Source: Candidatus Saccharibacteria bacterium UBA6209
GTDB lineage: Bacteria; Patescibacteriota; Saccharimonadia; Saccharimonadales; Saccharimonadaceae
Direction of reading: 5' to 3'
DNA: 6,735 nt
Assembly: GCA_002421965.1 (NCBI GenBank)
Contig: DISN01000003.1
Coordinates: 5,834 to 12,568, forward strand
The notes under the pieces were generated by a model that saw nothing but the letters and a program-made list of their open reading frames with translations, did no database searches and was not told where the DNA came from. A program made the translations under genes and the position numbers. This document shows positions 1 to 4,982 of this stretch, one piece after another; within the stretch, counting starts at the first letter, position 1; each line of letters starts with the position of its first letter.

Positions 1-237
1 GGTGAGCTGCCGGCGATGACTATAGTTGATTCAATTGTCCGGTTGTTGCCTGGGGTTCTTGGGGGTGAGATGTCAGCAGAAATTGAGAGTTTTTCTGATG
101 GTGAGACTTTGGAGTTTCCGCAGTATACTCGACCAGAGCAGTTCAACGGCCTTGTGGTGCCGGAGGTTCTGTTGAGTGGACACCATAGCAATATCGAGAA
201 ATGGCGCCAAGCAAACAGCTTTAAGGCTAGTAACTAG
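1..237 (+). CDS. trmD: tRNA (guanine-37-N1)-methyltransferase, C-terminal part
   Basis: The reading frame is open from base 1 and ends at TAG 235-237, giving the last 78 residues of TrmD. TrmD methylates N1 of G37 in tRNAs that read CNN codons and prevents +1 frameshifting. The visible part starts in the knot motif GELPAM, continues through VRLLPGVLG and the family signature PQYTRPEQF, and ends with VPEVLLSGHHSNIEKWR. All of these match the known family order. By my remembered alignment with E. coli TrmD, the arginine equivalent to Arg154 is present (visible residue 14), while the position of the catalytic base Asp169 carries Glu in AEIESFSDG. The protein stops about 11 residues after the VLLSG motif, so the roughly 35-residue C-terminal extension of E. 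coli TrmD is missing. The 5' part lies outside the window. The ATG at 16 is internal and is not the start. Confidence 0.95.
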   Translation, partial: GELPAMTIVDSIVRLLPGVLGGEMSAEIESFSDGETLEFPQYTRPEQFNGLVVPEVLLSGHHSNIEKWRQANSFKASN

Positions 238-262
238 CAAACTGTATATTAAAAAGCGAAAA

Positions 263-280
263 GGAGGGGTAGGCCCCTCC
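263..280. repeat. Perfect 7-bp hairpin after trmD
   Basis: GGAGGGG (263-269) and CCCCTCC (274-280) form a perfect GC-rich stem with loop TAGG. On the plus strand no T-run follows, so it is not a classical terminator for trmD, although it may protect the 3' end of the message. Read on the minus strand the stem is followed by TTTTCGCTTTTT, a terminator-like tail, but no minus-strand gene lies upstream of it. The left arm resembles a Shine-Dalgarno sequence that would be hidden by the stem. It is 24 nt from the nearest candidate start (GTG 294), which is too far to serve that start directly. Confidence 0.55.
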
Positions 281-293
281 AATTCATATAGTT

Positions 294-455
294 GTGGTGG
301 ATGTCGTAGAGCGAATTTTACTTTTTGGTGTTTTTGTTTTTGTAAGTTCGCTTGTTGTTATACTACTGCTATTTCAGACGTTTTGCAAGTTAATATGTAT
401 AAATTACAACAAACTTGAGCGTTTTGTGGCCCCAGGTGGTAAACTGTGTATATGA
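294..455 (+). CDS. Candidate 53-aa single-helix membrane protein
   Basis: An open frame runs from GTG 294 (or GTG 297) to TGA 453-455. It encodes a short acidic start (VVDVVER), one hydrophobic segment at about residues 8-30 rich in L, V and F (ILLFGVFVFV, then SSLVVILLLF), and a tail ending KLERFVAPGGKLCI. Its stop codon overlaps the ATG of the next gene as ATGA (452-455), a typical sign of translational coupling. It fills the otherwise empty gap between trmD and the DoxX-like gene. Weak points are the GTG start, the lack of a properly spaced ribosome binding site, and the chance that a T-rich stretch simply translates as hydrophobic residues. I recognise no family. If real, it is probably a small membrane partner co-translated with the four-helix protein downstream. 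Confidence 0.4.
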   Translation: MVDVVERILLFGVFVFVSSLVVILLLFQTFCKLICINYNKLERFVAPGGKLCI

Positions 456-901
456 GCAAGGCAAAAAGTAGCAAAAAACCGAAATCAACAAATCGCAATA
501 CAGATATTGCTAGTTTGAGACTAATACTTGGTGGATACCTGGTGGTTTTTTTGCTGGCTCAGCTATTTACCTTTGAGAAATTTCCTAGCATGCTTGAATC
601 GATTGGCCTAAGCAATTGGTCTACTGTGGTGGCTATTGTCCTGGCACTATCTCAGCTATTTGCTTTGCCGTTTCTGATAGGCCTAAAGCTACCTTCTAGG
701 TTGTTGTTTGCTAGTTTTGTGTCGGTATTTGTAGCGTTGGTGCTGCTTAGCGTGCTTGAAGTGATGGCTTTGATATCTGATGCTACAATTCTCTTTGGTG
801 CGACTCTAGACCTGCCGGGAGGCGTTTGGTCTATATGTTTACTTTTAGCGCTCTGGGTTCTCTATGCTTGGATTGCCGCTTTGTGGCGCAAAAGCAAATA
901 G
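452..901 (+). CDS. DoxX/MauE-like four-helix membrane protein
   Basis: This 149-aa protein has a basic, Ser/Lys-rich cytoplasmic start (SKAKSSKKPKSTNR) and four predicted membrane helices, at about residues 23-43, 57-77, 84-104 and 122-144 from ATG 452, with a basic end (WRKSK). The pattern of a first helix ending in FEKFP, then an amphipathic SMLESIGL segment, then a helix leading to IGLKLPSRLLF resembles the DoxX/MauE superfamily. Those proteins are small four-helix membrane proteins linked to quinone or thiol redox chemistry. The assignment rests on pattern only, and no catalytic residue is visible. A start at GTG 446, two codons earlier, is also possible, since AGGTGG (434-439) sits 6 nt before it. 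ATG 452 is preferred because it overlaps the previous stop as ATGA. It ends at TAG 899-901. Confidence 0.75.
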   Translation: MSKAKSSKKPKSTNRNTDIASLRLILGGYLVVFLLAQLFTFEKFPSMLESIGLSNWSTVVAIVLALSQLFALPFLIGLKLPSRLLFASFVSVFVALVLLSVLEVMALISDATILFGATLDLPGGVWSICLLLALWVLYAWIAALWRKSK

Positions 902-931
902 CAACTGTTTTTAGACTTCTTTAAGGTTCAA

Positions 932-964
932 TTGTTTTACTGTAGTCAGTGATCAGTAAAACGA
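932..964 (+). repeat. Long hairpin in the leader of the Gre-like gene
   Basis: GTTTTACTG (934-942) and CAGTAAAAC (954-962) pair perfectly over 9 bp around an 11-nt loop. The stem can extend by a T-G and a T-A pair at 933/963 and 932/964. No T-run follows, so it is not a typical terminator for the gene ending at 901. It lies 10 nt upstream of the ribosome binding site of the Gre-like gene. It could be an operator for a dimeric repressor or a 5' stabilising or regulatory stem. Confidence 0.45.
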
Positions 965-974
965 TTACGAAATC

Positions 975-983
975 GAAAGGGGA
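975..983 (+). promoter_or_regulatory. Ribosome binding site of the Gre-like gene
   Basis: GAAAGGGGA lies 5 nt before ATG 989 and fixes the start of the downstream gene. It is the clearest Shine-Dalgarno sequence in the left half of the window and contrasts with the apparently leaderless genes nearby. Confidence 0.7.
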
Positions 984-988
984 AACAT

Positions 989-1447
989 ATGAAAACAGTA
1001 TTTTTGAGCAAAAATGGCTTTAAGGAGCTACATAAAGAGATTGCTAAGCTAGAGATCGAAGAAAAGTCTCTTCAGGCACAAATCAGGGAAATGGGTCGAG
1101 TTAAGTCTAGGGATGATGAGCTGCAGCGCAGTGAAATGATTATCCAGCTAGAATCGATTTCATCGAGGCTGATGGGTAAGCGAGAAGCGCTAAAGAACGC
1201 CAAGCCGCTGCCGAGGAAGCGTGATCGACTACGCGTGGCAATTGGCTCGGTGGTAGACATGGTCGATCAGCAGGGTAGGATATTTCGCTATACCCTGGTC
1301 GACAGCCTAGAGGCCAACCCGACCGACGGCAAGATATCGGTTGACAGTCCGCTTGGCAAGAGCCTGGTCGGCATGGGTCCATCGGATATCGTGTCTTGGC
1401 CCGCTAGCAGTGGACAACGAGAGCTTAAGCTAGTTAGCGTTAAATGA
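989..1447 (+). CDS. GreA/GreB-family transcription factor, atypical tip
   Basis: This 152-aa protein is close to the usual GreA length of about 158. The N-terminal part (residues about 5-72) is charged and helical, fitting the coiled-coil hairpin that enters the RNA polymerase secondary channel. The C-terminal part (about 80-151) has the FKBP-like globular domain, with the recognisable stretch DGKISVDSPLGKSLVGMGPS (residues 113-132), close to the GreA consensus for that region. Gre factors stimulate transcript cleavage in backtracked polymerase, using two acidic residues in the tip motif GDL-(S/K)-ENAEY. That motif is absent here. The tip reads GRVKSRDDELQ (36-46), with Arg and Ser at the positions of E. 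coli D41 and E44 if the glycines are aligned, though Asp42, Asp43 and Glu44 remain nearby. It may therefore be a cleavage-defective or Gfh1/Rnk-like polymerase regulator instead of canonical GreA. It ends with TGA just before a strong terminator. Confidence 0.85.
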   Translation: MKTVFLSKNGFKELHKEIAKLEIEEKSLQAQIREMGRVKSRDDELQRSEMIIQLESISSRLMGKREALKNAKPLPRKRDRLRVAIGSVVDMVDQQGRIFRYTLVDSLEANPTDGKISVDSPLGKSLVGMGPSDIVSWPASSGQRELKLVSVK

Positions 1448-1465
1448 CCGACATGGAGTAATCTT

Positions 1466-1493
1466 GGCCGCTCATTCAAGGAGCGGCCTTTTT
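1466..1493 (+). terminator. Rho-independent terminator of the Gre-like gene
   Basis: GGCCGCTC (1466-1473) and GAGCGGCC (1481-1488) form a perfect 8-bp GC-rich stem with a 7-nt loop, followed by TTTTT (1489-1493). It begins 18 nt after the TGA of the Gre-like gene. It acts on the plus strand only, since the minus-strand side of the stem is followed by AAGATTAC. It ends 1 nt before the stop codon of the converging hydrolase gene. Confidence 0.95.
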
Positions 1494-1494
1494 A

Positions 1495-2301
1495 CTAAAT
1501 TGACCTTATAATTTCTTCGGCAACCACCTTGGTGTATTTGCCGATTATTTCGTGGCCGGCAAGGAGTTTTTTGGCGGAGATATTGGCGTGCTCTTTGGAT
1601 AGCCTGTCGATGTGTTTGCCGATTACGACTGGGTCCAGGCTGCCATATAGTATGCGAATCGGCGCTTTTAGGTTTGCTACGTCATGAAGTGATGTTTGGT
1701 TGATGATACTGGCGGCCAGAGCTGCCGTGTAGGCACCAACATTGGTGTCGGTTATCGACATTGATTTGTTGACGATGCCGAGCCTTACTGCCATTGGCGA
1801 TAGGCTGATGAGCTTCGATGGGTGCTTGATGGCGGTTTTGTAGATCGTGCGAAGAATTTTCTCATACGCCAGGGCGTTGTCGTTGTTGGGGTGGTAAAAT
1901 GGCGGGCTACAGAGGATTAACTGTTTGACTATTGGCGAATATCTCTTGGCCGTTTCAACTGCGACAAGCGATCCTAGCGAGTGACCGACCAGCGTGACTT
2001 TCTGATTCAGGCCGAGCTTTAGTAGTGTTACGCCTAGTGACTTAGCTTGGGTGGATGCACTGTATTGGGCCCAATATGGTTTTGGCGACTCGCCAAATCC
2101 AAGCAAGTCTACGCCGATTACCCGAACATCCTCGGGTAGTAAATCTGCGACATCAGACCATGCTTGGGCGGAGTTGCCGATGCCATGGATTAGGACTATT
2201 GTCGCTTTTGGTCTTTTAGGCGAGCGAAATTTTGTCACATGTAGCGGGTAGGGGACTCTTAGGTATTTATGGATTATTACATCTAGTGTGGGTAGTATCA
2301 T
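1495..2301 (-). CDS. Alpha/beta-fold hydrolase
   Basis: This 268-aa protein has the full layout of an alpha/beta hydrolase. The oxyanion-hole strand reads VLIHGIGNSAQAW (36-48), followed by GVDLLGFGESPKP (63-75) and the nucleophile elbow GHSLG with Ser108 (106-110). The acid is Asp223 in YGSLDPVV and the base is His250 in LAGHE. A helical lid would lie at about residues 135-205. No signal peptide is visible, so it is probably cytoplasmic. The substrate cannot be told from the sequence; esterase, lipase or C-C hydrolase activity is possible. ATG 2301 is preferred because an extended -10 promoter lies 6 nt upstream and there is no ribosome binding site, which suggests a leaderless message. The gene converges on the Gre-like gene. 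Confidence 0.92.
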   Translation of the reverse strand: MILPTLDVIIHKYLRVPYPLHVTKFRSPKRPKATIVLIHGIGNSAQAWSDVADLLPEDVRVIGVDLLGFGESPKPYWAQYSASTQAKSLGVTLLKLGLNQKVTLVGHSLGSLVAVETAKRYSPIVKQLILCSPPFYHPNNDNALAYEKILRTIYKTAIKHPSKLISLSPMAVRLGIVNKSMSITDTNVGAYTAALAASIINQTSLHDVANLKAPIRILYGSLDPVVIGKHIDRLSKEHANISAKKLLAGHEIIGKYTKVVAEEIIRSI

Positions 2302-2307
2302 GATTGA

Positions 2308-2316
2308 AGTATAGCA
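2308..2316 (-). promoter_or_regulatory. Extended -10 promoter of the hydrolase gene
   Basis: The minus strand reads TGCTATACT, a TGn extension plus a -10 box with 5 of 6 consensus bases. Six nucleotides separate it from ATG 2301, which places the transcription start on or next to the start codon. No good -35 box is visible, as is usual for extended -10 promoters. Confidence 0.6.
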
Positions 2317-2384
2317 CTATCGTTGGATGTAATGTTTAATTCAGGGTTTTAGGGAACGGTTTTTTTGAATCGATAGAAATATTG

Positions 2385-2390
2385 TATAAC
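2385..2390 (+). promoter_or_regulatory. Possible -10 box for the 2397-2575 RNA
   Basis: TATAAC matches 5 of 6 bases of the -10 consensus and would start transcription near 2397, just before the first paired element of the structured region. A TTGAAT at 2365-2370 is only 14 bp upstream, shorter than the usual 16-18 bp spacing, so the assignment is weak. Confidence 0.3.
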
Positions 2391-2396
2391 TAGTTA

Positions 2397-2575
2397 ATAT
2401 CGCTGTTGGGGATGAGGAGTATCGGCTAAAGCCTCCTCCGCTTGTTTGAAAAATGAGCAAGCTAATTTTTCTGCACGCGCTACGCCGAACCCCCGATACG
2501 TTTTGCTGACGCAAAACTTCGGGCTTTCAAATGCCTCAGATCCAAAATAAAAACGACCCAACAGGTCGTTCTTAT
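2397..2575 (+). ncRNA. Candidate structured RNA or attenuating leader
   Basis: This stretch has no convincing plus-strand gene but is dense in hairpins. GAGGAG/CTCCTC pair at 2414-2419 and 2433-2438. GCTTG/CAAGC pair at 2440-2444 and 2458-2462, extendable by three more pairs. A long stem combines CCCGA/TCGGG (2492-2496, 2519-2523) with a perfect 7-bp GTTTTGC/GCAAAAC (2500-2506, 2511-2517) and loop TGAC. It ends in the terminator hairpin at 2542-2580. GGAT plus GAGG (2410-2417) can instead pair with CCTC and ATCC (2534-2543), closing the whole element. CTGTTGGG (2403-2410) is exactly complementary to CCCAACAG (2557-2564) in the terminator. It matches none of the tmRNA, RNase P, 4.5S or riboswitch motifs I know. 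It could be a free small RNA, a leader controlling the PLD-like gene 76 nt downstream, or a dispersed intergenic repeat. Confidence 0.45.
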
Positions 2576-2580
2576 TTTGG
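2542..2580. terminator. Bidirectional terminator-like hairpin
   Basis: Bases 2542-2558 pair with 2564-2580 over 17 positions with one mismatch (A2551/C2571). The core is AACGACC/GGTCGTT with a 5-nt loop. On the plus strand the core stem is followed by CTTATTTT. On the minus strand it is followed by a stronger tail, TTTATTTT directly after GGTCGTT. It would end the structured RNA on the plus strand and also block any minus-strand transcript from the promoter-like TATAAT at 2597-2602. Confidence 0.75.
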
Positions 2581-2596
2581 CTGGGCATAAGGGACG

Positions 2597-2602
2597 ATTA
2601 TA
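2597..2602 (-). promoter_or_regulatory. Perfect -10 box on the minus strand
   Basis: The minus strand reads TATAAT here, a full consensus -10. Only a poor -35 candidate (TTATCT) lies 16 bp upstream. It would start transcription near 2590, directly in front of a 64-codon minus-strand frame (2394-2588), but the RNA would at once meet the terminator hairpin at 2542-2580. In an AT-rich gap such a box can occur by chance. Confidence 0.3.
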
Positions 2603-2650
2603 GAACTTTGATTGGACTAGATAACCTAGAAGTCATCGAAGGAGCAAACG

Positions 2651-3148
2651 ATGACGAGAAGCTGGATAGTGGCGATGCTTAAGCGATTATTTTCTGGCAG
2701 CTTTGATACAACCGCACTTTGCAATTCACGGCTATATGATAATGAAACATTTTATAAATCATTCATACTCGATCTCCGGCGTGCGAACCATAGCGTATAT
2801 ATCGAGAGTCCGTTCATAACAACTAAGCGAACGGGTATGCTTTTGACTATGTTGAGGCAAGCACGCCAAAGAGGGATTCAAATTACAGTAAACACTCGAC
2901 CTCCGTACGAACACGATGGCAAATATATCAGTCAAGCGTATGTTGCCGTACAGGATATGCAGAGCATAGGCATAACGGTGTTGTATACGGTTAAACACCA
3001 TCGAAAGATCGCTATCATTGACGATGAGATTCTGTGGGAAGGAAGCCTGAATATATTATCTCAAAGTGACAGTTGCGAATTAATGCGCCGATCGGTCTCG
3101 ACCTCACTTGTCCGCCAAATGAAGAAGCACATTAGATATCCCAATTAG
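2651..3148 (+). CDS. Phospholipase D-like protein with a single HKD motif
   Basis: This 165-aa protein carries one complete HKD motif, H117-x-K119-x4-D124 (HRKIAIIDD), followed by the typical WEGSLN (129-134) and an acidic CELMRR (142-147). The N-terminal half has the matching fold elements: a strand with SVYIESPFI (48-56), a helix LLTMLRQARQRGIQITVNTR (64-83), then a helix ending at about residue 105. Single-HKD proteins of this superfamily (Nuc type) work as dimers and cleave DNA or other phosphodiesters. The length fits a lone catalytic domain. There is no signal peptide or helicase domain. GAAGGAG (2638-2644) lies 6 nt before ATG 2651 and supports this start; another ATG exists at codon 9. 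It converges with the DUF305 gene, only 21 nt away, with no terminator between them. It could be a nuclease or a transfer- or defence-related protein; the substrate is unknown. Confidence 0.88.
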   Translation: MTRSWIVAMLKRLFSGSFDTTALCNSRLYDNETFYKSFILDLRRANHSVYIESPFITTKRTGMLLTMLRQARQRGIQITVNTRPPYEHDGKYISQAYVAVQDMQSIGITVLYTVKHHRKIAIIDDEILWEGSLNILSQSDSCELMRRSVSTSLVRQMKKHIRYPN

Positions 3149-3169
3149 CAAGATGAATCAACGTTATGG

Positions 3170-3811
3170 CTATAGAATTGATTTCTGTAACCTTTCGAAG
3201 GTACTTATTTCTGCTTTGTACTCTTTTTGTGAAGTGTCGCGCAGCTTGACCAACTCACCAAAGCCTATTATTGCACCTTCAAGTTTCACTAGATCAGTGG
3301 CTTTTTTATGATGCTCTATTAGCAAGGTGAGGAATGCCGTATCTACACTTTCGCCGCTCGATAGCCGATATTTCCCAACATCAAGATGCGGCAACATGCC
3401 GGAAAATGTCGGGTAACCATTACAGCCACCTGTTTCCGGAAAATCGGTAATGTTCAGGTAGCTTTCATTCCACGATGTGAGTAGGGCCGCGTAAACGTTT
3501 GCTCTTTCTGTTTCCTGTGCACTTACTTGCTCGGCTAGACGTCGTATTTCTGGCTTGGTTGCGTCAGTTTTTGCCTTGTCGGCAATCATGGCACCTAGCT
3601 GGTGGTGGAATAATTTCTTTTGAGCATAATCAACGTCGCTAAAATCATGTGTTTTAGGGTCTCTAGGCTTGGTTACTTTTGTCTGAGTCTTGCTAGCTGC
3701 AACTTTTGCAGGCTCTTGTCGATGGCTAATGAGATCTCGAATAGTAGGGGTAAGTAAAGTAGCTCCACTAATTAGGATGAGTAAAGCGCCACCCACCAGC
3801 ACCTTGCGCAT
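3170..3811 (-). CDS. DUF305-related membrane-anchored protein, diverged copy
   Basis: This 213-aa protein starts with a hydrophobic anchor (about residues 4-24, VLVGGALLILISGATLL) and a basic, Ala/Lys/Thr-rich linker. It then has two ferritin-like DUF305 repeats. The first is built around FHHQLGAMIA (68-77) and ends near LLTSW (110-114). The second is built around LIEHHKKATDLV (164-175). DUF305 repeats normally carry MI-x-HH-x2-A, and both HH pairs are kept, but the methionines next to them are mostly lost, so metal binding may be altered. A single cysteine (Cys130) lies in the inter-repeat segment. It is the last gene of the leftward operon. Only 6 nt separate its ATG from the previous stop, and AAAGG overlaps that stop as its ribosome binding site. 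The domain would face outside the cytoplasm. Confidence 0.85.
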   Translation of the reverse strand: MRKVLVGGALLILISGATLLTPTIRDLISHRQEPAKVAASKTQTKVTKPRDPKTHDFSDVDYAQKKLFHHQLGAMIADKAKTDATKPEIRRLAEQVSAQETERANVYAALLTSWNESYLNITDFPETGGCNGYPTFSGMLPHLDVGKYRLSSGESVDTAFLTLLIEHHKKATDLVKLEGAIIGFGELVKLRDTSQKEYKAEISTFERLQKSIL

Positions 3812-3817
3812 ATGCCT

Positions 3818-4462
3818 TTAGAATCCCCACTTTTGTTGCCAACTCTTCATGTCAGCAATTTCTTTTTCTTGTGCAGAAATGACCGCTTGTGCTAAATCTT
3901 TCACTTCCTGATGCTTGGCGTTTGTATCTGCATATTTCGACATATCAACAGCCTGTTGATGGTGTAGTATCATCTGTTTCAAAAACTCTTTATCATACGC
4001 TTCGCCACTCAAACCGTTTAGCTTTGACTCCATATTGGCCATATCGTCGCCCATACTGCCGCTTGATTCCATCATATGGCCCGCATGGGGGTTACTGCTA
4101 TCGGTTGCTGAATAATTCCATTCCTGTTGCCAATCCATCATTTGTTGGACCTCCGTAGCTTGAGAAGTAAGGATAGCATCAGCTAAGGTTCGAATCTCTG
4201 CCTTTGTTGTGAGCTCTCGGGCTTGGCTTGCCATGTTGAGAGCGCCTTGATGATGCGCAATCATATCAGTTAGGTATGCTTTGTCGAACTGATCACCCGT
4301 CATGTTGGCATACATGCTGCTTGTCTGATTATCTGACTGAGAACTTTGACTCGTTTCAATAGAAGAGTCCAACTTGTTTTGTGATTTATCGTTGAGCAGA
4401 AATATCACAAATACCAGCAGTATAATTATCAAACCAAATGCTACGAATTGAGTTTTTTTCAT
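3818..4462 (-). CDS. DUF305 protein, membrane-anchored, metal-binding type
   Basis: This 214-aa protein has an N-terminal anchor (about 6-23, FVAFGLIIILLVFVIFLL) and a Ser/Gln-rich linker. Two clear DUF305 repeats follow: one with FDKAYLTDMIAHHQGALNMA (59-78) ending DWQQEW (110-115), and one with YDKEFLKQMILHHQQAVDMS (156-175) ending SWQQKW (207-212). DUF305 is a ferritin-like helical domain that often occurs in copper and silver resistance loci. Its paired histidines and methionines are likely metal ligands. The inter-repeat loop NPHAGHMMESSGSMGDDMAN (124-143) is also rich in His and Met and adds potential copper ligands. GGAGGAG overlaps the stop of the upstream regulator and ends 4 nt before this ATG, so the two genes are probably co-translated. 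The role in copper is inferred from family and context. Confidence 0.93.
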   Translation of the reverse strand: MKKTQFVAFGLIIILLVFVIFLLNDKSQNKLDSSIETSQSSQSDNQTSSMYANMTGDQFDKAYLTDMIAHHQGALNMASQARELTTKAEIRTLADAILTSQATEVQQMMDWQQEWNYSATDSSNPHAGHMMESSGSMGDDMANMESKLNGLSGEAYDKEFLKQMILHHQQAVDMSKYADTNAKHQEVKDLAQAVISAQEKEIADMKSWQQKWGF

Positions 4463-4471
4463 GTTCTCCTC

Positions 4472-4966
4472 CTATGCGTGAACAGTTTGAGCAATGCGCT
4501 CTTCGTTAGTTAGTTTTACACTAGCCTTAAATGCAGACTCACAGCCACTCGCACAGAAATGGTATAGTTTACCGTTCTTATCAATATGTGAAAATGCTTT
4601 TGAGGCGCTGAATCGCATGCCGCAAACTGGATCAGTGACAATTGGGAATAAGGAATTGCTATCAAAAGGTGCATCAATACGGTGAGTTTTGCGAAGAAAA
4701 TCATGAATTGTTCGAATCGCGATAGCAATACTATCGTCGGCAAGGGTATAAAAAGATTCACGTCCTTTCTTGCGTACTTCAATTAGATGCTGTGCACGGA
4801 GAAGAGTAAGGTGCTGCGATAGATTTGCTTGACGGAGTCCTAGCATGTCAGTCATCTCACCAACGTTTAGCTCGCGGTTCTCTAGCAAAAGAAGTATTTC
4901 AAGCCGTTTTTGGTTACCTATAAGTTTAAAGATTTCTTCTTGGATAGATAATATATCGCTGCTCAT
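4472..4966 (-). CDS. ArsR-type regulator fused to a YHS/TRASH domain
   Basis: This 164-aa protein (from ATG 4966) has an N-terminal winged helix typical of ArsR/SmtB repressors. It covers EEIFKLIGNQKRLEILLLL (10-28), the recognition region LRQANLSQHLTLLRAQHLI (44-62) and the wing KKGRESFYTL (66-75). The usual ArsR metal site ELCVCDL is absent; the equivalent stretch reads ELNVGEM. Instead the C-terminal part has a YHS-type domain with Cys115 (DPVCGM), Cys138 and Cys142 (HFCASGC), the spacing C-x22-C-x3-C of TRASH metal-sensing domains. It is first in the leftward operon and divergent from the 5054 gene. An upstream ATG at 5002 would add 12 residues (MRIYVYYVTIST). ATG 4966 is preferred because an extended -10 box lies between the two and fits a leaderless start. 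It is likely a metal-responsive repressor, probably for copper. Confidence 0.9.
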   Translation of the reverse strand: MSSDILSIQEEIFKLIGNQKRLEILLLLENRELNVGEMTDMLGLRQANLSQHLTLLRAQHLIEVRKKGRESFYTLADDSIAIAIRTIHDFLRKTHRIDAPFDSNSLFPIVTDPVCGMRFSASKAFSHIDKNGKLYHFCASGCESAFKASVKLTNEERIAQTVHA

Positions 4967-4973
4967 AGTACTG

Positions 4974-4982
4974 ATTGTAACA
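4974..4982 (-). promoter_or_regulatory. Extended -10 promoter of the regulator operon
   Basis: The minus strand reads TGTTACAAT, a TGn extension followed by TACAAT (5 of 6 consensus bases). It ends 7 nt before ATG 4966, so transcription should begin at or next to the start codon. The upstream edge touches the inverted repeat at 4982-4989, placing the promoter under possible repressor control. Confidence 0.6.

Noticed and set aside
176..418. 80-codon plus-strand frame
   Set aside because: It begins inside trmD in another frame and crosses the GC-rich hairpin at 263-280. Its translation is Cys/Phe-rich low-complexity sequence without a ribosome binding site.
2394..2588. Minus-strand 64-codon frame as a confident gene
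   Set aside because: It overlaps the hairpin-rich element and carries a strong minus-strand terminator near its start. It is kept only as a low-interest finding.
2601..2640. A clear plus-strand promoter directly in front of the PLD-like gene
   Set aside because: TTGATT (2608-2613) could act as a -35, but no -10-like box lies at the right distance.
3190..3202. ACCTT-TCG-AAGGT hairpin as terminator between the converging PLD-like and DUF305 genes
   Set aside because: The stem is only 5 bp, lies inside the DUF305 coding end, and no T-run follows on either strand.
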